Assembly: GCA_026706425.1 (NCBI GenBank)
Contig: JAPOYW010000639.1
Coordinates: 1-5,995 of the forward strand
Origin: Gammaproteobacteria bacterium
GTDB taxonomy: Bacteria > Pseudomonadota > Gammaproteobacteria > Pseudomonadales > Azotimanducaceae
Length of the DNA: 5,995 nt
Direction of reading: 5' to 3'
Part shown: one piece after another, positions 1 through 5,995 of the stretch
Layout of the letters: each line of letters begins with the position of its first letter
Numbering within the stretch: position 1 is the stretch's first letter
Program-made: the position numbers and the translations under genes
Notes under the pieces: generated by a model
Database searches by the model: none
Told to the model about the DNA's origin: nothing
What the model saw: the letters and a program-made list of their open reading frames with translations, nothing else

Positions 1-3000
1 CTGATTGGCGATTACCTCGGCCGCATCGGACGTGGTTGGACAAGCCTGGCCAAAGAAACGCATGGCCTGACGCCGGATGTCGTCGGGTGTCTTGAAGTCA
101 TCAACCAGTTCGATGGCTCGACGGGCAAGGCCCGGCGAGAGTTGCGCACCAGCTTGGTCGCAAGCGAGCAAGAGCCTAGTGAGGATACCAACCCACTTCG
201 CGCTCCATTTCAAATTCTTGCGCTGAAGCACCCACGAGAGCTGCCTGACGAGGTCGTAGAGCCCGGGGCCCTCCGCCATGATGGCATTGACTTCGTTCGC
301 CAGATAGAGTTGGGCTGCTTCAGGCGGAACATCGCACTCTAGGGCGCAATCTAGGGCAATCGCCAGTCGCCTGACCGTAATGATGTCGGAGTCGGTTTGC
401 CGGGTTCCGAGTTGTCGCAGTCGTTCAGTTACATCTATCTGCTCGTCGAGGATTCCAAACATCAGCGTAACGATCTCGGACCAGCGGGGCGTTAGAGCGT
501 ATGCGAAGGCTTCTTCAATGTCAGCGTCGTCTTCGAGAAGACCTAGTGCAGTGTAGTACTCGAGGAAGGAGTGGTGCATAAAGGAGACCAAATCCTTGTC
601 ATGGTGGACGCCGCGTGGATGTACGATCAGGAGGCCGGTGATTTCGGCAACGTCTTGGACGAATTGATTGAGGGCATCGTGTTTGAGGGGAAGTTGTTGC
701 TCGAGGAAGCTGGCGACCTCGCCACGGGTTGGAAGGGGACTGACTTGGCGTTGGAAGATGGCAACGGCGAGGCGTCCGAGACGCGTGCGGAGGTCAGCTT
801 CGGAGAGTCTGGCGCGAAGGATGTCGCGATGGCGTACAGATACGAGCGTCTTAACCGCCTGCGAGTAGATGAGGTGGCGGCGGGCTGCGAAGGAACCGCT
901 ATTCTCGTAGATGAACACCAGCAACGTGAGTAGCAGTGGATTTCGTGCCAGTCGTCTGATCCCAGGCTTGGCTTCGCAATCTTGGAGTATAGTGTCAATA
1001 ACTCGTTGATCTTGTTCAGTTATCGCAGTTCCGGCTGGATATCGACCTTCAAATAGTCGGGTGGCTAGCAATCGGATTTCGTTGTCAGTCAAGCCCTGCA
1101 AAGACAGACTTGTGAGTCCCGGAGGAAGATCGAGGTCTCTGACAGCTGCGGGACGAGAAGTGAGCACGAAACGATTGCCCAAGGGGGCGTAAGCCGAAAG
1201 GAGATCAGCTAGCTGGGCAACGACATCCTGTCGAGTGGCGATGGAGCCAATCTCGTCGAGCCCGTCGAAAAAGAACGCAACTTTCCCTCGCGAAAGCAGA
1301 ATCTTCAATTGCGGAAGGTCGAGGGCGAGCTGTTGGCTTTGGGCGTGGGCAACGTAGTGGTTGAGAATTGGGCTGTTCTCGGCGAGTGCATCCGAATACT
1401 CTGCGAGGGGAAGGAACACAGGGACATGCTGAGAGTACCAATCGCCGTCACCACCGGTTGGCGGCTCACAATATGCCATGACCTGTGCTCGCACGAAGCA
1501 ACTCTTGCCTGAGCCGGGGTCGCCAAGGAGCACGATGTTCGAGAGCGCCTGGTAGAGACCGCTCGCTGCGTCAACTTCAGATGTAGACCGAACGCCGTAG
1601 GTCGACTTCATCTGTCGGGCGAGCTGCATCTTCTGTACCTCGTCGAGGCCGAGTGCCTCCACTAGGTCGTCAATGGCCCGGTGCGTGGCTTCCATGGCAG
1701 CCTGGTCAGATTGGACATTGGCTGCCGTCGGCACGTAGATCTTGCGCAAGGACTCGACGGGAAGACGTATGCCAATGGCGGCTAGGCCAGCGTAGTTGGC
1801 CGTATCGTAGGTGGAAAGGCAGCGACGAAGGTAGCCATCACGATCAAACGGATTTCGTGTTTGCGCCAGTTCGGGATCGATGGATAAGTGCAGACCGTAT
1901 TGGAGTGAGGCAAGCTGAGGTAGCTTTTCGCGGACGGTGCGGACAAGATCAGTGTGTTCTCCGAGAACGCCGCCGTCTTGATCGAGGACAACGTATCGAT
2001 CTCCCGTCGGAGCGGCGACGAGGAGAAAGGCGAGGCCGTTGGGCGCAATCAAGGGCTGAGGAACAAACGCCGATTGAGGTGACAAGTGGTCTGACAGAAG
2101 ATCTTTGACGGTCGATGTAGAAGCTAGTTGCCGGGCAAGAGAAACGCCGTCGAGAACGGTGATGCGCTTGGTTCGCCGAAGATTGGCGGCAAGATCAGCA
2201 GCAGACGCTGAAGTCTTACCCAATGTGGCGACAATGTAGGAGTCCAGTTGGAGGGTATCGAGTTCTGTGTTGACCGCTTCGACGTGCTCGTACGTAATGA
2301 TCGTCGTCTCGGCAGAGAAGGCCCGGACACCGTGGCGTCCGTAGCGATCCGTTAGAATGAAACTGGCCTGGCCACCGATCTCCGACTTCAATGTCTGCTG
2401 GACGATCTCGTGTTCTTGTTCGACCTCGCCAACGAGTCCAAGCAGCATGGCCCACTTCTCGACATATGGGGCATCGATCCAGATGGGGCTATCCAAGTGA
2501 AGGGGCGTTTCGACTTCACGGAATGCGTTTGACCGCATTACGGTTGTTGACTTGGTGTTGGGAACAGGAACACGGTATGCGTCAGACAGCATGTCGCTAG
2601 GCTCATTAAAGTCGCCGGGTACGCTCTGAGACGGGCGCCAGACACCGAAATCGGGCTCCCAAGAGACGAACCTAATGTGAAGTTCCTCTGCTAGCTGACA
2701 GATGGCAAATGTGCTGGTGAATGGAGCGAGCTGATGGTCGATGTGAGAGGGGTAAACGGAACCGAAACCTACACTCGCAAGAGCGTGGCTTCCGAAGTGA
2801 CCTTCGATTTGGTGCGTGTGGCCGTGCAAGTAAATGGCTCCTAGGTCTCGAAGCGCGGAAAGGAAATTCTGTTTAGTTCGTTTGTCGAACCAGTCTAGGG
2901 GGTGGTGGCCGAGGACCAACGTGGACTTGGCTCGCTGGCCCTCGTTTGCCAGAGCGCGCAGGGATTGAACAGGTAGTGGAGATGCCTCACGTTCGTCGTC

Positions 3001-3561
3001 GGCCGAGAGATGTTTGTCCGAAAACAGCGCTGTGTTGAGACAGATCACAGTGACCGCACCGTTGCGCAGCTCCAGATCCAACCTCTTGCCGACTTGAGTA
3101 GTTGGATCGGGTCCCATGATGCTATTGGCATCGAGGAATGTCGCGAAGGCGTCGAAACCTCGTGCGCGGGCAGCGCGGAGGTCAATGCCTTTTTGATCGG
3201 ATTCCCAGAACTTCTCCTGACGGCGTTGGCCGAGCATGTCCCAGACGATTGGATGAGAGCAGTCACAATCGAGGTCGTGATTGCCAGGGACGGCGATGAA
3301 GTGTGCGTGTTGGGTGCATTCCAGGCGTCGAAGAGGTTCGATGAGTTCGTCGACTAAGGATGCGTACTCTTCGGTGCGACCTGAGTAAGCGAGATCACCT
3401 GTAAACAGGACGAGGTCGATAGGTTCATTGTCAGAGCGTTCCTGGATGGCGTCGACGAGGAGTCGCATTGCATTGGACCGGGCCTGGTCGGGTTGGCCGA
3501 CGTGAATGTCTGAGAGGTGGAGCCAGCGCATGGGGTCCCATGGAGGGTTGGTCCAGATCAA
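1..3561 (-). CDS. Metallophosphoesterase-NACHT STAND NTPase fusion, candidate anti-phage NLR-like protein (C-terminus cut by window edge)
   Basis: One open frame of 1187 codons without a stop, continuing past the left edge. Seen, numbering from the TTG: a calcineurin-like phosphoesterase at about residues 11-285, with D18-x-H20 (HLSDIH), GD at 55-56 (TGDLAYSG), GNHD at 93-96, GHH at 218-220 and GHTH at 247-250, so every expected metal ligand is present. Residues 365-480 resemble an Mrr-like fold. Residues 577-612 have the strand pattern ending in YVPT that often precedes a NACHT domain. The NACHT NTPase follows: Walker A GDPGSGKS (680-687), Walker B FFFDGLDE (763-770), sensor LTSRP (800-804), NPLLLTLL from 874, and the winged-helix motif FMHHSFLEYY (994-1003). 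From about 1010 it is helical without a recognised repeat. Known: bacterial NACHT proteins defend against phages, with an N-terminal effector and a C-terminal sensor. Inferred: ligand-induced oligomerisation activates a phosphodiesterase that attacks a nucleic acid or nucleotide. TTA codons and A/T-ending codons are more frequent than in the neighbouring hsdR. The substrate is unknown. Confidence 0.93.
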   Translation of the reverse strand, partial: MIWTNPPWDPMRWLHLSDIHVGQPDQARSNAMRLLVDAIQERSDNEPIDLVLFTGDLAYSGRTEEYASLVDELIEPLRRLECTQHAHFIAVPGNHDLDCDCSHPIVWDMLGQRRQEKFWESDQKGIDLRAARARGFDAFATFLDANSIMGPDPTTQVGKRLDLELRNGAVTVICLNTALFSDKHLSADDEREASPLPVQSLRALANEGQRAKSTLVLGHHPLDWFDKRTKQNFLSALRDLGAIYLHGHTHQIEGHFGSHALASVGFGSVYPSHIDHQLAPFTSTFAICQLAEELHIRFVSWEPDFGVWRPSQSVPGDFNEPSDMLSDAYRVPVPNTKSTTVMRSNAFREVETPLHLDSPIWIDAPYVEKWAMLLGLVGEVEQEHEIVQQTLKSEIGGQASFILTDRYGRHGVRAFSAETTIITYEHVEAVNTELDTLQLDSYIVATLGKTSASAADLAANLRRTKRITVLDGVSLARQLASTSTVKDLLSDHLSPQSAFVPQPLIAPNGLAFLLVAAPTGDRYVVLDQDGGVLGEHTDLVRTVREKLPQLASLQYGLHLSIDPELAQTRNPFDRDGYLRRCLSTYDTANYAGLAAIGIRLPVESLRKIYVPTAANVQSDQAAMEATHRAIDDLVEALGLDEVQKMQLARQMKSTYGVRSTSEVDAASGLYQALSNIVLLGDPGSGKSCFVRAQVMAYCEPPTGGDGDWYSQHVPVFLPLAEYSDALAENSPILNHYVAHAQSQQLALDLPQLKILLSRGKVAFFFDGLDEIGSIATRQDVVAQLADLLSAYAPLGNRFVLTSRPAAVRDLDLPPGLTSLSLQGLTDNEIRLLATRLFEGRYPAGTAITEQDQRVIDTILQDCEAKPGIRRLARNPLLLTLLVFIYENSGSFAARRHLIYSQAVKTLVSVRHRDILRARLSEADLRTRLGRLAVAIFQRQVSPLPTRGEVASFLEQQLPLKHDALNQFVQDVAEITGLLIVHPRGVHHDKDLVSFMHHSFLEYYTALGLLEDDADIEEAFAYALTPRWSEIVTLMFGILDEQIDVTERLRQLGTRQTDSDIITVRRLAIALDCALECDVPPEAAQLYLANEVNAIMAEGPGLYDLVRQLSWVLQRKNLKWSAKWVGILTRLLLACDQAGAQLSPGLARRAIELVDDFKTPDDIRRQAMRFFGQACPTTSDAAEVIANQ

Positions 3562-3568
3562 CTTATCA

Positions 3569-3574
3569 CTCCTT
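3569..3574 (-). promoter_or_regulatory. Shine-Dalgarno AAGGAG that selects the TTG start
   Basis: On the minus strand AAGGAG lies 7 nt before TTG at 3561-3559. The next in-frame start, ATG at 3531-3529 (residue 11), lies just before the conserved RWLHLSDIH strand and has no purine-rich SD at the right distance. The TTG start therefore adds a ten-residue leader, (M)IWTNPPWDP. The frame stays open further upstream but I see no better start there. I found no convincing -10/-35 pair upstream of the gene. Confidence 0.7.
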
Positions 3575-3646
3575 GTAGGGTCTTGGCGAGGCTGGAATGA
3601 GCCGCACGCACCCCGTGGTGCATTGTGAGACGCGCACGAACCGCCC

Positions 3647-3722
3647 GGCTCGCTGGTTCCCAGAGAGCGAGGCCTGAACCAAGCATCTATGGAGCCTCTT
3701 TCCGACCAATTGCCAGCGAGCC
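3647..3722. repeat. 10-bp perfect inverted repeat, arms 56 nt apart
   Basis: GGCTCGCTGG at 3647-3656 is the exact reverse complement of CCAGCGAGCC at 3713-3722. It lies 86-161 bp upstream of the TTG start of the phosphoesterase-NACHT gene. It could form a long-looped stem in the leader, be a regulator-binding pair, or be part of mobile-element debris. An IR of this length and spacing could also arise by chance in GC-rich DNA. Confidence 0.4.
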
Positions 3723-3776
3723 CCGGCCTACGACCTGCTAGGCATGCGTTGTCCTTCTCCGACGGTTTAGCGGACA

Positions 3777-3791
3777 CCGACCGCCGGTCGG
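3777..3791. repeat. Short GC-rich hairpin
   Basis: CCGACC (3777-3782), loop GCC, GGTCGG (3786-3791). It directly abuts the possible insertion-sequence end at 3776. No T-tract follows on either strand, so it is not a canonical terminator. Confidence 0.3.
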
Positions 3792-3851
3792 CTCTGCGGC
3801 GTGAAGCCGCCTTCACAGTCGCCTAGGGGTCGCTGGCCGTACAGGGGAAGC

Positions 3852-3879
3852 GGGCGAGGTGCTCTAGCGGAGCACGCCC
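3852..3879. repeat. Bulged hairpin in the intergenic region
   Basis: GTGCTC (3859-3864) pairs with GAGCAC (3870-3875) around a 5-nt loop. The stem is extended by GGGC (3852-3855) with GCCC (3876-3879) across a 3-nt bulge. No T-tract follows on either strand. The function is unknown; it may be mobile-element residue or a folded leader. Confidence 0.35.
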
Positions 3880-4104
3880 CTGGAACTCAAATGCATCGAC
3901 CAGTTTTCCCTGAACGTTTGCGTGCCGATGCTGCAGTCCGGCGTGGGAAGCGTGTTTCTTCCGCAGCTGCGCGGCGAACCGTTGCCGTCGTCGGCGCTAA
4001 TGTGACTGTGGACGCGGAGCTTCGTGGCAGCGATCCGCCGGTTCGGATGGACAACGGCATCCCGCCCATCCGGACGCTGATGCAGCGCCTCGCCAACATC
4101 GAGG

Positions 4105-4576
4105 ATCCCTCAAATCGATCGGCTTTGCCGCAATCCGGCGCCTGCTACGCGTCCAAAGCGTCAGCCACGACTGCCACATCGGGGACGAACGGTTGCGAAC
4201 CTCCACCGACCGAACCGGCAGCGCACCTCGGTGCACCGGCGCGTGGCAGGGCTTGCTGGTCGCGCAGCTCTCCTTCCAGCGCTTGTCAATGCCTTCCAGA
4301 ACCGCAACAGTGCGCGAGACAGTCGCGCCGCTGCTTGGCCTGTCCGTCGAGGCGTACGGGTGCGACCGCACGACCTACGATCCGCGCCGCCCGCAGTTGA
4401 ACGGACTCGTGGAGCACATACCCTCCACGCGCCGCTACCGCATCACGACGAAGGACCAGCGGATCGCCCCGTTCTATACGAGATCTTCCGGTTCTGCACC
4501 CGGCGATGTCCACGGTGTTCGCCGCGCCGTCGAGTCCTTCGACCACGAGGAGGTGCAGCACTTGTGGAAGGGCTGA
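4105..4576 (+). pseudogene. Frame-shifted remnant of a protein with a winged-helix-like C-terminal block
   Basis: No single frame is intact, but pieces in successive frames follow the order of a family I recall from many bacterial genomes as uncharacterised, often multi-copy proteins. Read in order: about 4118-4200 gives FAAIRRLLRVQ...CHIGDERL (frame 2); about 4198-4305 gives RRVAGLAGRAALLPALVNAF then QNRN (frame 1), matching a family GFRNRD-like motif; about 4311-4485 gives VAPLLGLSVEAYG, TTYDPRRPQLNGLVEHIP and RRYRIT (frame 2), matching family TYDLRRLRLNGLIERIPxTHRYR; about 4485-4530 gives VLHPAMSTVFAAPSSP (frame 0); about 4530-4576 gives RRAVESFDHEEVQHLWKG and then TGA (frame 2). At least four frame changes mean it is dead. 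The TYDLRRLRLNGLIERIP part resembles a winged-helix DNA-binding segment. It converges with hsdR. The family match is from memory, not a search. The 5' boundary is approximate. Confidence 0.55.
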
Positions 4577-4723
4577 CGAATCCTGCGGCAAAAACGAATC
4601 AGCCCACCCGCCGACGCAATCCAACCCAACTGTTAACCCAAACCTGCTCAAGGAATCCAGCGAGGCGCCGACTCAGACCGACGAGCCGTAGACGGGCTTT
4701 GTCCCGTACCGTGCCACCTTTGC

Positions 4724-4745
4724 GGGCGACGACAAAAGGTCGCCC
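4724..4745. repeat. Perfect 7-bp GC-rich hairpin downstream of hsdR
   Basis: GGGCGAC (4724-4730), 8-nt loop, GTCGCCC (4739-4745). It sits about 110 nt past the hsdR stop on the minus strand. Neither strand has a T-tract after the stem, so it is not a classical rho-independent terminator, though GC-rich bacteria often use such bare hairpins. Confidence 0.4.
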
Positions 4746-4821
4746 CCAACGCCCTTGCCCGGAACTTTGCTCGACTATGAAGGTGGGGACCGCTCGGACC
4801 GCTGAACGCTTGGCATTCAAC

Positions 4822-4847
4822 GGTGCGGGACGAGTCACGACCCCACC
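4822..4847 (-). terminator. Weak candidate hairpin just after the hsdR stop
   Basis: GGTG/CACC, GGG/CCC and CG/CG pair around a 5-nt AGTCA loop, with one bulged base and one A-A mismatch. The stem starts 6 nt past the hsdR TGA in the direction of hsdR transcription. No T-tract follows, so a terminator role is only suggested by position. Confidence 0.25.
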
Positions 4848-4853
4848 AACCGG

Positions 4854-5995
4854 TCAAGCTGCCCAACCCGCAGACAGGATCTCCGCCTGCTCAATCACCG
4901 TACTGGTCGCTCTCTCCTGCTTGTCGGGTGGATAGCCGTACTTGCGCAGAATGCGCTTGACTAGACGGCGTAGGTTGGCGCGGACGTTCTCCCGCAGCGT
5001 CCAGTCGATGGTGACGTTGGCGCGCACGATTCGGACGAGCTCGCGGGCGATGACGCACAGCGTCTCGTCCCCGAGCACCTGGACGGCGCTGTCGTTGGTC
5101 TCAAGGGCGTCGTAGAAGGCAAGTTCGTCGTCGGACAGGCCGAGCTGCTCGCCACGTTCGCCGGCTTTGCGCATCTCACGGGCCAGTTCGATCAGTTCCT
5201 CGATCACTTGGGCTGCGGCGACCGACCGGTTCTGGTACCGGCGGATTGCGATATCCAGCATCTCCGCGAAGGACCGAGCCTGAACCACGTTCCGGCGACG
5301 CCGAGCGGCGACCTCTCCCTTGAGCAGCTTCTGCAGCAGTTCGACGGCCAGATTGCGATGCTCCATGCCTCGCACCTCGGCGAGGAACTCGTCCGACAGG
5401 ATGGAGATGTCCGGTTTCTGGAGTCCGGAGGCGGCGAAGATGTCGATTACGCCTTCCGGCGCCACCGCTCGAGAGATGATCTGGCGCACCGCGTTGTCGA
5501 GTTCCTCCTGGGGCCTGGTCTCGATGGCAGCGCGCTTGGCGAGCACGGACTGGACTGCCTGAAGAAACCCGACGTCGTCCCGGATGCGTGTCGCCTCGTC
5601 GCTCGGCACCGCGAGCGCGAAGGCCCGCGACAGGTCGCGCACGGCAGCGACGAAGCGGTCCTTGCCGTCCACCTGGGCGAGGATGTGCTCCTGCGCGGCC
5701 GGTAGCAGCGCCAAGCGTTCGGTCGGCGTGCCGGTGACCCATGCGCCGAAGTCGAAGCCGTGCAACAAGCCGAGGCATACCTCATGCTTCTCCAGCATGA
5801 GCGCGACCGCTTGCGCCTTGTCCACGGCGGTCTCGCCGGTGCCGCCGCTCTCGGTGTAGGTGGCCAGTGCTTGCTTGAGTTCATGGGACAGACCGAGATA
5901 GTCGACGACCAGACCGCCCGGCTTGTCGCGGAACACCCGATTGACGCGGGCGATGGCCTGCATCAGGCCGTGGCCGCGCATGGGCTTGTCCACAT
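4854..5995 (-). CDS. hsdR: Type I restriction enzyme R subunit HsdR, C-terminal part (5' end outside window)
   Basis: HsdR is the ATP-driven DNA translocase and endonuclease subunit of a type I restriction-modification complex (R with M and S); it cleaves DNA lacking the host methylation. Seen: the frame is open to the right edge and its 380 residues end at TGA 4856-4854. The segment begins YVDKPMRGHGLMQAIARVNR, which carries helicase superfamily 2 motif VI (Q-A-I-A-R-V-N-R, with its arginines) near the end of the second RecA-like lobe. VVDYLG follows, then the long helical C-terminal domain of the DUF3387 type that docks on the methyltransferase core. The GTG at 5993 is the conserved valine of this motif, not a start. 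The PD-(D/E)XK nuclease and motifs I-V must lie outside the window; full HsdR is usually about 1000 residues. No frameshift is seen. Most third codon positions are G or C, more strictly than in the phosphoesterase-NACHT gene. hsdM and hsdS are not in this window. Confidence 0.95.
   Translation of the reverse strand, partial: VDKPMRGHGLMQAIARVNRVFRDKPGGLVVDYLGLSHELKQALATYTESGGTGETAVDKAQAVALMLEKHEVCLGLLHGFDFGAWVTGTPTERLALLPAAQEHILAQVDGKDRFVAAVRDLSRAFALAVPSDEATRIRDDVGFLQAVQSVLAKRAAIETRPQEELDNAVRQIISRAVAPEGVIDIFAASGLQKPDISILSDEFLAEVRGMEHRNLAVELLQKLLKGEVAARRRRNVVQARSFAEMLDIAIRRYQNRSVAAAQVIEELIELAREMRKAGERGEQLGLSDDELAFYDALETNDSAVQVLGDETLCVIARELVRIVRANVTIDWTLRENVRANLRRLVKRILRKYGYPPDKQERATSTVIEQAEILSAGWAA

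Larger units (their letters stand above)
3562..4104. other. Intergenic stretch without a supportable gene
   Basis: It holds the upstream region of the phosphoesterase-NACHT gene. Open frames here are short and show no family pattern that I recognise. Structure seen: a 10-bp inverted repeat (3647-3656 with 3713-3722), a 6-bp GC-rich hairpin (3777-3791), a bulged hairpin (3852-3879), and on the minus strand a possible insertion-sequence end from 3776. The leader and promoter of the phosphoesterase-NACHT gene must lie here or in the pseudogene region to the right, but I cannot place them. The decayed coding sequence starting near 4105 may extend leftward into this stretch; I could not recognise its N-terminal part. 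Confidence 0.6.
4577..4853. other. Spacer between the pseudogene and the end of hsdR
   Basis: No gene is supported here. The stretch lies between two converging 3' ends, the plus-strand pseudogene stop and the minus-strand hsdR stop, so transcription-terminating structure is expected. It contains a perfect 7-bp hairpin at 4724-4745, an imperfect one at 4822-4847, and a small ACGGG/CCCGT stem at 4692-4707. Confidence 0.55.

Noticed and set aside
571..933. Plus-strand open frame of 120 codons
   Set aside because: It lies antisense inside the NACHT NTPase coding sequence, whose motifs are unmistakable on the other strand; its own product shows no family pattern.
1653..2108. Plus-strand open frame of 151 codons
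   Set aside because: Antisense shadow of the phosphoesterase-NACHT gene; low-complexity, arginine-rich product with no motifs.
3010..3357. Plus-strand open frame of 115 codons
   Set aside because: Antisense to the phosphoesterase domain, where the minus strand carries the GNHD motif and its surroundings; no support of its own.
3801..4400. Plus-strand open frame of 199 codons in the spacer
   Set aside because: It is long because the region is GC-rich. Its product is Arg/Ala/Pro/Ser-rich with no domain, and in its second half the family-like pieces lie in the other two frames. A short part (RLANIEDPS, near 4087-4113) may belong to the fossil.
4724..4745. Rho-independent terminator
   Set aside because: The stem is perfect, but no T-tract follows on either strand, so I list it only as a hairpin.
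3562..4853. CRISPR array, tRNA, retron or group II intron RNA in the spacer
   Set aside because: No regularly spaced repeats, no cloverleaf and no reverse transcriptase motif were seen; the inverted repeats alone do not support any of these.
4231..4935. Plus-strand open frame of 234 codons crossing the end of hsdR
   Set aside because: It runs antisense into hsdR and is Arg/Pro/Thr-rich; only its first 25 or so residues match the decayed family, before a frameshift.
5208..5705. Plus-strand open frame of 165 codons
   Set aside because: Antisense shadow of the HsdR C-terminal domain.
5991..5993. GTG at 5993 as the start of a short HsdR-like gene
   Set aside because: It is the valine of the conserved YVDKPMRGHG stretch, preceded in frame by a Tyr codon at the window edge; the gene simply continues to the right.

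Overview
The window comes from a fairly GC-rich bacterium, possibly an actinobacterium or a soil/sediment lineage of similar composition; taxonomy cannot be fixed from this sequence alone. It looks like part of a defence island. Two large genes, both on the minus strand and both cut by the window edges, flank a gene-poor stretch of about 1.3 kb with decayed coding sequence.

Region 1 (1-3561, minus strand) is one uninterrupted reading frame of 1187 codons that runs off the left edge. I translated it codon by codon and found no stop. It encodes a multidomain STAND-type protein. An N-terminal calcineurin-like metallophosphoesterase with all its metal-binding motifs is followed by a middle segment resembling the Mrr/PD-(D/E)XK fold without a visible catalytic triad. 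Next come a NACHT NTPase with Walker A, Walker B and sensor motifs, a winged-helix-like segment, and the start of a helical C-terminal part that is presumably the sensor. The likely start is TTG behind a strong Shine-Dalgarno sequence. This is the notable object of the window: a candidate NLR-like anti-phage protein whose probable effector is a phosphoesterase.

Region 2 (3562-4853) has no intact gene that I can support. On the plus strand, about 4105-4576 holds the frame-shifted remains of a protein with a winged-helix-like C-terminal block. I recall that block from a widespread, multi-copy family of uncharacterised bacterial proteins. The rest contains a 10-bp inverted repeat, several hairpins and a sequence that may be an insertion-sequence end. 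This looks like a mobile-element graveyard, as is common between defence modules.

Region 3 (4854-5995, minus strand) is the last 380 residues of HsdR, the motor and nuclease subunit of a type I restriction-modification system. The rest of hsdR lies beyond the right edge, and hsdM and hsdS probably do too.

Working together: HsdR would act in a restriction complex that cuts unmodified incoming DNA. The phosphoesterase-NACHT protein would be a second, independent layer, sensing an invader product through its C-terminus, oligomerising with ATP and switching on the phosphoesterase. The pairing in a defence island is inferred from adjacency only.
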